DNA of 43,330 nucleotides, taken from NCBI GenBank assembly GCA_022841525.1, contig JALHRI010000012.1, positions 1-43,330 of the forward strand, given 5' to 3'. This DNA is from Alphaproteobacteria bacterium (GTDB lineage Bacteria > Pseudomonadota > Alphaproteobacteria > Rickettsiales > UBA3002). The position numbers and the translations under genes are program-made. The notes beneath the pieces were generated by a model. That model was not told where the DNA came from. It worked only from the letters and a program-made list of their open reading frames with translations, and ran no database searches. Shown piece by piece: positions 32,647 through 40,229 of this stretch. How positions within the stretch are numbered: the first letter of the stretch is position 1; each line of letters opens with the position of its first letter.

Positions 32647-33234
32647 CTAACGCTGCTCGGCAAGCAGCCTGGCTTTGGCCTTAGTAAATTCCTCCTCGCT
32701 CAGCGTGCCGCTGGCACGCAAATGTGCGAGGCGTTCGAGCTTATCCAGTAGATCGTCTTTTAACGTGGGCTGCGTTGCGGTGTGCGTGATCGCGCTATCC
32801 TTCGCCTGCTGGGCGTTGCGCATGAGATCATGCACCATGTGACGCTTATACTGATCCACCGCCTGCTGCACGGTTTTGACAAACGGCGCAATCGAGCGGC
32901 GTAGTACGAGGGAAATCGCGATCGACGATGCCCCGTCCCACATGCGAATCACGCCAAAAAATAGCCCGTAGGAAGAATCAATCGACTGGATCCTGTCGAG
33001 ATTCATTTGCACTTGGCGCAATCCCCAGAACATGCCGCGATCAAGAAACAGCACGCGGTGATTGGTGCACACGCATAGCCAGGTCGTCTTCTGCATAAAA
33101 CCGGAAGTGATGGCAAGAATGGTCTCATCTTCACCGATAATTTCCGGCAGATAGCGAATTTCTTTGCTGGTGTAGAACGTATAGCGATCCGGCAGTGCGT
33201 CGATTTGTTTTTGAATCTGTTCAAGGCTTGGCAT
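32647..33234 (-). CDS. PH-like domain (YokE type) plus SHOCT protein
   Basis: A protein of 195 residues. The middle (ILAITSGFMQKTTWLCVCTNHRVLFLDRGMFWGLRQVQMNLDRIQSIDSSYGLFFGVIRMWDGASSIAI) has the form of a bacterial PH-like domain. The C-terminal 30 residues (LLDKLERLAHLRASGTLSEEEFTKAKARLL) are a SHOCT motif, a short oligomerisation or cargo domain. Its role is unknown. On the minus strand inside the GTA tail region, it is divergent from the DUF2793 gene. Confidence 0.8.
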   Translation of the reverse strand: MPSLEQIQKQIDALPDRYTFYTSKEIRYLPEIIGEDETILAITSGFMQKTTWLCVCTNHRVLFLDRGMFWGLRQVQMNLDRIQSIDSSYGLFFGVIRMWDGASSIAISLVLRRSIAPFVKTVQQAVDQYKRHMVHDLMRNAQQAKDSAITHTATQPTLKDDLLDKLERLAHLRASGTLSEEEFTKAKARLLAEQR

Positions 33235-33301
33235 GGCCTGACACTAAACCAACACTGCGTATTTTCAAACATCCATTTTACATTCAACTCATGAGGATTT
33301 T

Positions 33302-34111
33302 ATGGCCACCACGCCGCATCTTGCGCTTAGCCTGCTTGCGCCCTCGCAGGCACAAAAAGAAGTTACCGTGAATGAGGCGCTGTTTCGCCTCGACGCAATC
33401 CTAAATAGCGGCGCGATCTCGCGCGGCACGAACGCGCCGCCTTCTTCCCCGCAGGAGGGAGATCTGTATATTATCGGCAGTGCGCCCACCGGATTATGGG
33501 CAGGCAAAGCCCAGCAGATTGCGTATTTCCAGCAGATCTGGCGCTTTATCATGCCGAATGCCGGTATGATGCTGTGGGTCATCGCCGATAATCAGCATGT
33601 CGTGTATAACGGAACAAGCTGGAATATCGTGCTCACCGGTGCGACCAGTTGGACGACCGTGAACGAGCAAACCGTCACTGCCGGTACGGCGGTAGATGTG
33701 ACTAGTTTGGGCGGGTTTGACGCGGTGCGTATCAGTGCATCGCTCAGTGTTTCTACCGCTGCTGCGCTGCAAATCCGCACCTCAAACGATAATGGGACGA
33801 CGTTTTACAGCGCGGCTTCCGATTACATCTGGGGGCATGCAGGTACGTCGGGCAATGAACATTCGCTGGCGGCAAGCGCCATGCGCATCGGCACCGATAG
33901 CGTAAGCACGAATCGTAAAATCGCGGTGGAAATGACCCAGTTGGCGGATGCGAATTTGCCTACCATCGCTCGCTATCACGTGCTGCATGAGGGCACGTTT
34001 CAGCTTTACCAGGGCATGGCGTACCGCGCGGCCAACGTGGCCGAAAATGCGATCCGCTTTTTCACCAGCGCCGGCACCATGACTGGCCGCATCAAAGTTG
34101 AGGCGATGTGA
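33302..34111 (+). CDS. DUF2793 fibre-like protein
   Basis: A protein of 269 residues. The N-terminal half is DUF2793: ATTPHLALSLLAPSQAQKEVTVNEALFRLDAILN, PPSSPQEGDLYIIGSAPTGLWAGKAQQIAYF. These proteins are usual near GTA and phage tails and may bind the cell surface. The C-terminal half is beta-rich, as in adhesive tips. GAGGA precedes ATG 33302. It overlaps the next gene start. Confidence 0.88.
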   Translation: MATTPHLALSLLAPSQAQKEVTVNEALFRLDAILNSGAISRGTNAPPSSPQEGDLYIIGSAPTGLWAGKAQQIAYFQQIWRFIMPNAGMMLWVIADNQHVVYNGTSWNIVLTGATSWTTVNEQTVTAGTAVDVTSLGGFDAVRISASLSVSTAAALQIRTSNDNGTTFYSAASDYIWGHAGTSGNEHSLAASAMRIGTDSVSTNRKIAVEMTQLADANLPTIARYHVLHEGTFQLYQGMAYRAANVAENAIRFFTSAGTMTGRIKVEAM

Positions 34112-34365
34112 TGCCAGAGCTTTTTGCCAACGAAGCTTCGCTTAAAAAAATCGTGCGCGAAAGCGTGCACGAAACCTTAGCGAGCCTTGGTTTCACGCCG
34201 GATGAGCCGCACGCCATGCAGGCCGATATGCTCTATGTGCGTAAAGCGCGTGAAGGCAGCGACGAGCTGATGCGCATTATCAAACGCTCGACACTGATGA
34301 TCGCGTTTTCCGGCATGATGTACGGCCTGTTTGAAGGCGTGAAACATTATGTGAGGACGTTATGA
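34111..34365 (+). CDS. small membrane protein before the holin
   Basis: A protein of 84 residues. The N-terminal part is amphipathic (LKKIVRESVHETLASLGF), and one hydrophobic helix lies near the C-terminus (STLMIAFSGMMYGLFEGV). ATG 34111 overlaps the stop of the fibre gene, and its own end overlaps the holin start by 4 nt, so it is translated with the lysis cassette. It may be an accessory holin or holin regulator; this is inferred from position only. Confidence 0.65.
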   Translation: MPELFANEASLKKIVRESVHETLASLGFTPDEPHAMQADMLYVRKAREGSDELMRIIKRSTLMIAFSGMMYGLFEGVKHYVRTL

Positions 34366-34880
34366 TTGCACTTTTTTCAGCGCTTTTAGGGTTTTTCTCC
34401 AGCGCGTTTCCCGAATTTATCAAACTCTACCGCGAGAAAAAAGACCGCGTACACGAGATCACGCTGCTGCATCTGCAAATGGAATATGACCGCCAGAAAC
34501 TGCGCGATGCACGCGAGGCGCAGCATCTCGAATATGCGCATAAAATTGAAGCCATCGAGCTGGAGCGTGACATGCAGGAAAGCCGCGACCTCAACGCCCG
34601 CCCGGATGGCAGCGGTGAGCGCCGTAGTGGCCTGATATGGGTGGATGCGCTCTCCGGCAGTGTGCGACCGATGATGACCTATCTGTTCTTCTTCATGTAT
34701 GCGTGGGTCAAGATCGCGCATTATCACTTGCTGATGAATCCGACGCTGCCCTGGCAACAGGCGCTTAATCATCCGCAGGCGATGGTTGCATTATGGACCG
34801 AGGATGACATGGCCGTCTTCACCGCCATCATCGCTTTTTGGTTCGGCAGCCGGATGTTTCGAAAATCACGAATGATGTAG
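34362..34880 (+). CDS. GTA/phage holin of the three-TM type
   Basis: A protein of 172 residues. A hydrophobic N-terminus (IALFSALLGFFSSAFPEFI), a long charged helix (KKDRVHEITLLHLQMEYDRQKLRDAREAQH), then GSVRPMMTYLFFFMYAWVKIA and a last helix FTAIIAFWFGSRMF. The SVRP...TY motif and three-helix layout match the holin family named for gene-transfer release (GTA_holin_3TM). It would permeabilise the inner membrane so that the endolysin downstream reaches the wall. Confidence 0.82.
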   Translation: MIALFSALLGFFSSAFPEFIKLYREKKDRVHEITLLHLQMEYDRQKLRDAREAQHLEYAHKIEAIELERDMQESRDLNARPDGSGERRSGLIWVDALSGSVRPMMTYLFFFMYAWVKIAHYHLLMNPTLPWQQALNHPQAMVALWTEDDMAVFTAIIAFWFGSRMFRKSRMM

Positions 34881-34885
34881 TTATT

Positions 34886-34957
34886 GTCACTGCGAGGAGC
34901 GTTAGCGACGCGGCAGTCCATAAAAGGCTGGATTGCTTCGCTGACGCTCGCAATGAC
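34886..34957. repeat. palindromic repeat, GTCATTGCGAG family
   Basis: GTCACTGCGAG ... CTCGCAATGAC, with inner GCAGTCCA/TGGATTGC arms. It lies between holin and endolysin, inside the lysis cassette. Confidence 0.82.
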
Positions 34958-34981
34958 GACTGCGCCTACAAAGGATATCCT

Positions 34982-35413
34982 ATGCGCACTTCCGCACGCG
35001 GGCTGAAACTGATTATGCGTTTTGAAGGTTTTTCTGCGACGCCTTATCTATGTCCGGCAGGCATCCCAACCATTGGTTATGGTCATGTGCTTGAGCATCT
35101 GCAGCATCCTGTGATCAGTAGAAATGATGCAAAGCAATTATTAGCCCAAGATGCCCGCGTCGCCGAGCGTGCCGTAACCCGGTTGATTCGTTATCCGCTT
35201 GCGCAACATCAGTTTGATGCGCTGGTGTCATTCACCTTTAATGTTGGCTCTGGCGCGCTGCAACGTTCGAGTTTGCGCGCGATGATCAATCGTGGCGAGG
35301 TGACAGAAGCCGCCGATCAATTCCTACGCTGGGTTTATGGTGGCGGTAAAAAGCTACCCGGGCTGGTGAAACGCCGCACAGCCGAAAGAGCGTTGTTTCT
35401 GGAGCAGGGTTGA
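34982..35413 (+). CDS. GH24 endolysin (lysozyme)
   Basis: Phage-type muramidase of 143 residues. The catalytic triad spacing E-8X-C-5X-T is visible: Glu15 in RFEGF, Cys24 in YLCPAG and Thr30 in IPTIGYGH; Cys in place of Asp is a known variant of the family. No signal peptide or anchor precedes the domain, so export depends on the holin just upstream. AAAGGA precedes ATG 34982; the frame upstream of this runs into the palindromic repeat. It is the last gene of the GTA region. Confidence 0.93.
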   Translation: MRTSARGLKLIMRFEGFSATPYLCPAGIPTIGYGHVLEHLQHPVISRNDAKQLLAQDARVAERAVTRLIRYPLAQHQFDALVSFTFNVGSGALQRSSLRAMINRGEVTEAADQFLRWVYGGGKKLPGLVKRRTAERALFLEQG

Positions 35414-35420
35414 AGGTGTC

Positions 35421-35517
35421 GTCATCGCCTGAATTTTCCGTAGGGAAATTCTAGGGCGATCCATTTTTTAGGATGCTAGACTGCCCTAGAATGGCTTAAA
35501 GCCATTCAGGCAGTGAC
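35421..35517. repeat. compound palindromic element
   Basis: The outer arms GTCATCGCC and GGCAGTGAC enclose two hairpins (GAATTTTCC/GGGAAATTC; CTAGAATGGC/GCCATTCAGG). A three-stem layout like the element inside hflX, but a different sequence. Confidence 0.65.
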
Positions 35518-35567
35518 GAAACGGCGTGGTAAAGGCTTTCGGAAAGGCTGTCTGTACGGGGCACCCT

Positions 35568-35703
35568 CATTGCTGCGAGGTGAAGCCGACCTGTCGCCCG
35601 TAGCCTTGGCGAAGGGGGAAGCAATCCATTGGAAGTCCCCACATTCTCACAATTTTTGTTCTATCGCTGGACTGCTTCGAAAACGCTGTTTTCTCGCAGT
35701 GAC
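35568..35703. repeat. degenerate or interrupted GTCATTGCGAG-type repeat
   Basis: Starts CATTGCTGCGAGG and ends CTCGCAGTGAC; AGCAATCCA and TGGACTGCTTCG occur inside. It looks like an expanded or nested copy. No believable gene lies in 35414-35952. Confidence 0.5.
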
Positions 35704-35709
35704 GGGAAC

Positions 35710-35780
35710 TATACTTATTCCAATAAAAAAACACATTTTGTCATTCCTGCGAAAGCAGGAATCCAGTGAACTGACTATAA
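35710..35780. repeat. partial copy of the MITE-like element of 40.9 kb
   Basis: It starts TATACTTATTCCAAT and shares an identical 36-bp block (35731-35766 = 40929-40964), including the hairpin ATTCCTGC-GAAA-GCAGGAAT. The right half of the element is missing; the copy ends near a TATA at about 35776. Confidence 0.7.
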
Positions 35781-35874
35781 AAACCTTAAAAACCAGGCAT
35801 TTGCATCGTTTTTCCTGACATTCCCATGCTTTTTTGCATTCTCTCCCTCGAAACTTTTTTCTTCCCCCTCAAAA

Positions 35875-35920
35875 TCTTCATGAAACTGTCACACTTCTTT
35901 AAGAATTGCTGTGGTATGTT
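35875..35920 (+). promoter_or_regulatory. PhoB-box-like promoter (copy F)
   Basis: TCTTCAT-GAAA-CTGTCAC (35875-35892) followed by A, 22 bp, then TATGTT (35915-35920). It drives the 227-residue gene, which has a normal AGGAG leader. Confidence 0.55.
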
Positions 35921-35952
35921 CGGATCATAGATTGAATTTTTAGGAGACGTTT

Positions 35953-36636
35953 ATGACCGATACACCAGCACCAGGAGCACCTTCAGCACCGGTAGCCGCC
36001 GTTAGTGAAGTTGATGCTTCTTTAGCCAAGGCGCATCCGGAAGTATTCGGCCATACGACTGGGATCCGTATTGAGCATGAAACTGCCAAGAAAGCCGCCG
36101 AAGGCTATGAAGCGGCGATAAAGACGTTGGCTGAAGATCCTTCGGTTTCGGGTCATCTGACGAAGTTGAAAGATGCACATACTGCCCTTGCAGGCATGGA
36201 AGAAACCGTTGACGGTGTAACCAAAATGAAGGCCGGTGTGGTAGAAGCTGAATATAAGGCCGCACAAGATGCGCTGAAAAATGCCCGCACTGCAGTGGAT
36301 ACTGCGCTCAAAGCAGAAGGCGCATCGGAAGCCGTTAAGAAATTTGGTGAAGCGCAACGCAGTGTAAAAGGCTTCAGCGGTATGTTTGGTGAAGTGAAAA
36401 CCAAAGGAACGTTTGCTGCCATTAAAAGTAATTTTACCCCCAGCGCCAAAAATAACGGCTGGGGCAAGGTTGCGATGCGTGGAGCTTCTTCGGCAGCAGG
36501 TGGTGTAATGCTTCTTGATGCCTTCCGTGCTAAAACCGCTGAAGGTGAAGATCGCAGCTGGGCCGCACGTATTGCAGAGGGCGCTGCTGGTGCAGGTTTA
36601 TTTGCGGGTGGTTTGGTACTTAGCAAAGCCCGCTAA
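35953..36636 (+). CDS. unrecognised protein with C-terminal hydrophobic segments, 227 residues (PhoB-box-linked)
   Basis: Not recognised. A Pro/Ala-rich N-terminus (TDTPAPGAPSAPVAAVS) precedes a long helical, probably coiled-coil region (KKAAEGYEAAIKTLAED; KLKDAHTALAGMEETVDGV; AEYKAAQDALKNARTAVDTALKAEG), and a Gly/Ala-rich hydrophobic C-terminus (GASSAAGGVMLLDAF; AEGAAGAGLFAGGLVL). AGGAG precedes ATG 35953. It is convergent with hflX with a 4-nt overlap of stops. The low-complexity, Ala-rich style links it to the other PhoB-box-linked proteins. Confidence 0.78.
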   Translation: MTDTPAPGAPSAPVAAVSEVDASLAKAHPEVFGHTTGIRIEHETAKKAAEGYEAAIKTLAEDPSVSGHLTKLKDAHTALAGMEETVDGVTKMKAGVVEAEYKAAQDALKNARTAVDTALKAEGASEAVKKFGEAQRSVKGFSGMFGEVKTKGTFAAIKSNFTPSAKNNGWGKVAMRGASSAAGGVMLLDAFRAKTAEGEDRSWAARIAEGAAGAGLFAGGLVLSKAR

Positions 36637-38030
36637 CTGACTGGATGAATATTTAGAGTGGCGTTTTTGGTGCTCAGCGAAGTCAGCTGGGTAGCTGAAA
36701 GCGCCACTTTCATTTCGTGTTGGCCATTTTTCAAGATTTTACTGGAAAACACTTCGGCGTTGGCGCGCAGCCAGGCATAGGTTTTACCATCTTCCGGCGG
36801 CAGCGTAATGCGGTAAGTCTGCGGCGCCTCTGCTTGTAGCGCTTCGTCTATTTTCTTCAGCAGTGTATCGATGCCTTCGCCGGTCAGAGCGGAGAGGGGG
36901 ATGGCGTTTTTAGTGTCACCCTCACCCCGCAAACGATCCGCGGGGATCGTTTGCGCCTCTCCCTCAATGAGGGAGAGGGAGGAACCCGCGCCAGCGGGAG
37001 GGTGAGGGTGCCTATTTTCTTCCACCACATCCATCTTATTCATCACCTCGATCATCGGCACGGTGACGCCATTTTTTCCAAATAAATTTTTCATCACCCC
37101 CATCACGTCCGCTTTTTGTTCGTCGCAGGCGGGGGTGGATGCATCGCGCACATGCACGATGACGTCGGCCTCAAGCACCTCTTCCAGCGTGGCGCGAAAC
37201 GCGGCGATCAGCTCGGTGGGCAAATCGGCAATGAAGCCCACCGTATCGGCGAGCATCACCTTCGTACCGGATGGTAGTTTCAGCGCGCGTAGTGTGGGAT
37301 CGAGCGTCGCAAACAGCATGTCTTTGGCCATGACCGAAGCGCCGGTGAGGCGGTTAAACAGGGTCGATTTTCCGGCATTGGTATAGCCGACAAGGGCGAC
37401 GACCGGAAACGGTGCGGCCTTTCTGCGTTTGCGGTGCAAGCCGCGCGTGCGCACGGCACTGGCCAGCTGCCGCTTGATTTTATCGATCCGCTCGCCAATG
37501 AGGCGGCGGTCAATTTCAATCTGCGATTCGCCGGGGCCACCCATGAACCCGAAGCCGCCGCGCTGACGCTCCAGGTGCGCCCATGAGCGCACGAGGCGCG
37601 ATTTCTGGTAGGTGAGGGAGGCGAGTTCCACCTGCAATTTCCCCTCCGCCGTGCGGGCGCGGGCACCGAAAATTTCCAAAATCAGCGCGGTGCGATCAAT
37701 CACTTTGCATCCAAGCATTTTTTCCAGATTGCGTTGTTGCAGCGGGCTGAGCTTGCAGTCCATCACGGTGAGCACGATCGCGCGCGCGGCCACAATTTCC
37801 GCGAGTTCTTCGATTTTGCCTTTGCCAATAAAACTTGCCGGCGAAATTTCGCGCACGCGCACAATGTGCGCCTCGCGCACCCGCAGTGCAATCGCCTCGC
37901 ACAGGCCTTTGGCCTCTGTAAGCCGCGCCTCTAGCGCTTCTTGCGTCTGCTGCCGATCATGCAAACAGGCATGCACCACCAACGTCTGGGTGGTTGTGCG
38001 CGAGTCCTCAGGCAAAATTTGCTTGGGCAA
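36633..38030 (-). CDS. hflX: ribosome-splitting GTPase HflX with an in-frame palindromic insert
   Basis: GTPase that binds 50S subunits and splits stalled ribosomes. It has 465 residues: N-terminal HflX domain (KGKIEELAE), the subfamily motif RQRGGFGFMGGPGESQIEIDRRLI, then G1 GYTNAGKSTLFN, G3 DTVGFIADLP, G4 NKMD, and a short C-terminal domain. Right after NKMDVVEEN an additional stretch of about 32 residues (PHPPAGAGSSLSLIEGEAQ...RLRGEGDT) is encoded by a 94-bp palindromic element; the conserved SALTGEGID follows. The start is TTG 38030, 2 nt after the hfq stop; a GTG a little downstream is possible. The order hfq-hflX is conserved in proteobacteria. Confidence 0.92.
   Translation of the reverse strand: MPKQILPEDSRTTTQTLVVHACLHDRQQTQEALEARLTEAKGLCEAIALRVREAHIVRVREISPASFIGKGKIEELAEIVAARAIVLTVMDCKLSPLQQRNLEKMLGCKVIDRTALILEIFGARARTAEGKLQVELASLTYQKSRLVRSWAHLERQRGGFGFMGGPGESQIEIDRRLIGERIDKIKRQLASAVRTRGLHRKRRKAAPFPVVALVGYTNAGKSTLFNRLTGASVMAKDMLFATLDPTLRALKLPSGTKVMLADTVGFIADLPTELIAAFRATLEEVLEADVIVHVRDASTPACDEQKADVMGVMKNLFGKNGVTVPMIEVMNKMDVVEENRHPHPPAGAGSSLSLIEGEAQTIPADRLRGEGDTKNAIPLSALTGEGIDTLLKKIDEALQAEAPQTYRITLPPEDGKTYAWLRANAEVFSSKILKNGQHEMKVALSATQLTSLSTKNATLNIHPVS
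36917..37010. repeat. three-hairpin palindromic element inserted in frame in hflX
   Basis: The terminal arms CACCCTCACC (36917-36926) and GGTGAGGGTG (37001-37010) are perfect complements. Inside are three hairpins: GCAAACGATCC/GGATCGTTTGC, CTCTCCCTC-AAT-GAGGGAGAG and CCCGC-GCCA-GCGGG. The cloverleaf-like element is fully within the hflX reading frame and keeps it open. Confidence 0.88.
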
Positions 38031-38032
38031 GG

Positions 38033-38305
38033 TTAACTTTGGGGCGCTTCAGCCGCGGGGGCAGCATCGTCCTCGTCGCCTTTATACAGGCTGATGGATT
38101 GTGCCGGTACAATCGTGGCAATCGCGTGTTTGTAGACCAGCTGCACTTGCGGCGAGCGGCGCAGTACCACGCAAAAATTATCAAACCCACTAATATTACC
38201 CTGCAGTTTGACGCCGCTGGTTAAAAAGATGGTAACGGGAACTTTTTCCTTACGCAGGGTATTTAAGAAAACATCTTGAATATTCTGGGATTTTTCGCTT
38301 GCCAT
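38033..38305 (-). CDS. hfq: RNA chaperone Hfq
   Basis: Sm-like hexameric RNA chaperone that pairs small RNAs with mRNAs. It has 90 residues: Sm1 ([39 protein letters not shown]) and Sm2 [10 protein letters not shown], with an acidic Ala-rich tail ([15 protein letters not shown]) like the C-terminal tips that compete for RNA. AGAGG precedes ATG 38305. It is the first gene of hfq-hflX. Divergently, about 200 bp away, lies a probable small RNA gene. Confidence 0.96.
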   Translation of the reverse strand: MASEKSQNIQDVFLNTLRKEKVPVTIFLTSGVKLQGNISGFDNFCVVLRRSPQVQLVYKHAIATIVPAQSISLYKGDEDDAAPAAEAPQS

Positions 38306-38458
38306 GATCGCCTCTTTGGTGCGGTTGGGGTGTTGGTTTTATGATTTGGTTTTGACCCTAAATCACCTCCCTCATAACAAGCACGGGCGAAAAAGCAAAT
38401 GTTTCAATCAGGGGGGATGCAAAAAATGCCGCCTGCTCAATCCCCTAGCGTTTTTCAG

Positions 38459-38498
38459 TTAACTTAAGTTAAATTTCTCTAAAATGTAATATACATTT
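38459..38498. promoter_or_regulatory. two perfect palindromes upstream of the putative small RNA
   Basis: TTAACTTAAGTTAA (38459-38472) and AAATGTA-ATA-TACATTT (38482-38498). The second contains TATACAT, which could act as a -10. A further TTAAC-GTATGT-GTTAA follows at 38500-38515. The first palindrome matches, at 12 of 14 bases, one in front of the capsid gene. The rest of 38306-38762 has no protein gene. Confidence 0.55.
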
Positions 38499-38499
38499 G

Positions 38500-38621
38500 T
38501 TAACGTATGTGTTAATGTTTGTTTAGATGTTGATGAATGCGGTGCTTGCACCGCGATCTTAAAGTTTCTTCTGTGCGAGGAGAAAGCTTGGGGTGGGGAG
38601 AAATCCCCACCTCTTTTTTTT
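38500..38621 (+). ncRNA. candidate small RNA adjacent to hfq
   Basis: There is no open frame here, but there is a perfect hairpin GCGGTGC-TT-GCACCGC (38539-38554) and, after a single-stranded purine/pyrimidine-rich part, a perfect terminator ending in eight T. An Hfq-dependent small RNA typically has just this layout, with the poly-U tail as Hfq site. The 5' end is uncertain (38500-38530). Promoter elements are inferred from the palindromic AT-rich region upstream. Confidence 0.55.
38592..38621 (+). terminator. perfect Rho-independent terminator without an upstream gene
   Basis: GGTGGGGA-GAAA-TCCCCACC followed by TCTTTTTTTT. The nearest upstream + strand protein gene ends 2 kb away, so it must end a non-coding transcript. 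Confidence 0.85.
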
Positions 38622-38673
38622 GTCTTACAGATTCTGATTGCTTTCTTTTTACTGACGATGGCGATATGACGCC

Positions 38674-38740
38674 GTCATCGCGAGGCCGAAGGCCGTGGCG
38701 ATCCAGAAAGGCTGGATTGCTTCGCTACGCTCGCAATGAC
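38674..38740. repeat. palindromic repeat, GTCATTGCGAG family
   Basis: GTCATCGCGAG ... CTCGCAATGAC with inner GATCCAG/CTGGATT. It ends 22 bp before the rimB-rimK start codon. Confidence 0.85.
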
Positions 38741-38762
38741 GCAAACGAAATAACGAGGATAC

Positions 38763-40157
38763 ATGCTGATTTCGCAAAAAGTAGTGATTGGAAAAGAAGA
38801 ATGGTGCGCGTTGCCAGATTTGGACATGGCAGCGATCAACGCGCGCATTGATTCAGGGGCGCGTACCTCCGCGCTGCATGCGGAGAACATTCACTGCTAC
38901 AGCTCGCGCGGGCAGCGCATGGTGCGCTTTGATATTTACCCGCTACAAAAAGATCGTAGTGTGGTGGTGCATTGCCGCGCGCCACTGGTGGATGAGCGCG
39001 ATGTGAAATCCTCCAGCGGCCACACCGAGCGCAGGCCGGTGATTGCCACCACTCTCAAACTCGGCGGCGTAGCGCAGGTGATTCAGCTGACCCTGACCAA
39101 CCGCGATTCGATGGGCTACCGCATGCTGCTCGGCCGCGAGGCGATGCAGGGGCGTTTTTTAATTGATCCGGAAAAATCGTTTCTGCAGGGCAAAGTTTCA
39201 GACGTACAGGCGCGTAAAATTTACCGCGGCCAGGTGGCCTCAGAGGGCGGTCTGCGGATTGCGGTGTTGGCCAGCAACCCTGAGCTTTATTCCAACATGC
39301 GCCTGATCGAGGCGGGTCGCCAGCGCGGTCACGAGATGCGCTTTATCGATATTCAGCAGTGCTACATGAATATCAGCGCGGAAGAGCCGGAAATTCATTA
39401 TCGCGGCGGCGAGATTTTAGCGCCGTTTGATGCGGTGATTCCGCGCATTCGCCCGGCGATGACGTTTTATGGCTGCGCGGTACTGCGCCAATTTGAAATG
39501 AGCGGCGCCTATTGTCAAAACGGCGCGCTGGGTATTGCCCGCTCGCGCGATAAATTGCGTTCGCTGCAAATGCTGGCGCATAAAGCCATCCCGATGCCGG
39601 TGACGTCGTTTGCGCATTCGCCGCAGGAAACTTCTGAGCTGATTAAAATGGTCGGCGGTGCGCCGCTGGTGGTGAAGTTGCTGCAAGGCACGCAAGGAGT
39701 GGGCGTGGTGCTGGCGGAAACCAATAAAGCCGCTGAATCGCTGATTAACGCCTTCAAAGCGGTGAAGGCGGAAATTTTAGTGCAGGAATTTGTAAAAGAA
39801 GCCGAAGGCCGCGACATTCGCTGTTTTGTGGTGGGCGATAAGGTCATCGCCTCGATGCAGCGCAGCGCGCCGAAAGGTGATTTTCGTGCCAACATTCACC
39901 GTGGCGGCAGTGCGATGGAAATTAAAATCACTGCCGAAGAACGCAAACTCGCCATTCAGGCATCGAAAATTATGGGGCTGAAAGTCTCCGGGGTGGATCT
40001 GATCCGCTCCGCCACCGGCCCCAAAGTGCTCGAGATTAACTCTTCCCCCGGACTCGAAGGCATTGAAGGCGCCACCGGCCTCGATATTGCCGGCGCGATG
40101 ATGGAGGCGATTGAAAAATCAGTGCGCACTAGGAAGAATAAAAAACTCTCGGCGTAA
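38763..40157 (+). CDS. RimB-RimK fusion: retropepsin-like protease domain plus ATP-grasp ligase
   Basis: A protein of 464 residues. The N-terminal about 150 residues form an ATP-dependent zinc protease/RimB-type retropepsin-like domain with the active-site motif [17 protein letters not shown] and ML-LGREAM. From about 165 there is a RimK ATP-grasp ligase ([84 protein letters not shown]). RimK adds glutamates to ribosomal protein S6, and RimB modulates this. Fusion in one chain ties the two. GAGGA precedes ATG 38763. It is monocistronic, and a palindromic repeat lies in the leader. Confidence 0.88.
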   Translation: MLISQKVVIGKEEWCALPDLDMAAINARIDSGARTSALHAENIHCYSSRGQRMVRFDIYPLQKDRSVVVHCRAPLVDERDVKSSSGHTERRPVIATTLKLGGVAQVIQLTLTNRDSMGYRMLLGREAMQGRFLIDPEKSFLQGKVSDVQARKIYRGQVASEGGLRIAVLASNPELYSNMRLIEAGRQRGHEMRFIDIQQCYMNISAEEPEIHYRGGEILAPFDAVIPRIRPAMTFYGCAVLRQFEMSGAYCQNGALGIARSRDKLRSLQMLAHKAIPMPVTSFAHSPQETSELIKMVGGAPLVVKLLQGTQGVGVVLAETNKAAESLINAFKAVKAEILVQEFVKEAEGRDIRCFVVGDKVIASMQRSAPKGDFRANIHRGGSAMEIKITAEERKLAIQASKIMGLKVSGVDLIRSATGPKVLEINSSPGLEGIEGATGLDIAGAMMEAIEKSVRTRKNKKLSA

Positions 40158-40229
40158 CGTTCCCGCGTTGACTTGCTTCCGCTGCGCGCTATGCTGCCGC
40201 CGGCAATAACAGCTATAAGGAGGCAAGCC

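Noticed and set aside
35421-35703. CRISPR-like array
   Set aside because: The repeats are palindromic elements of different sequence and irregular spacing; there are no uniform spacers and no cas genes.
35513-35818. Open frame of 101 codons downstream of the endolysin
   Set aside because: It consists almost entirely of palindromic repeat sequence (the stretch ILSFLRKQESS is the translation of a repeat) and has no ribosome site.
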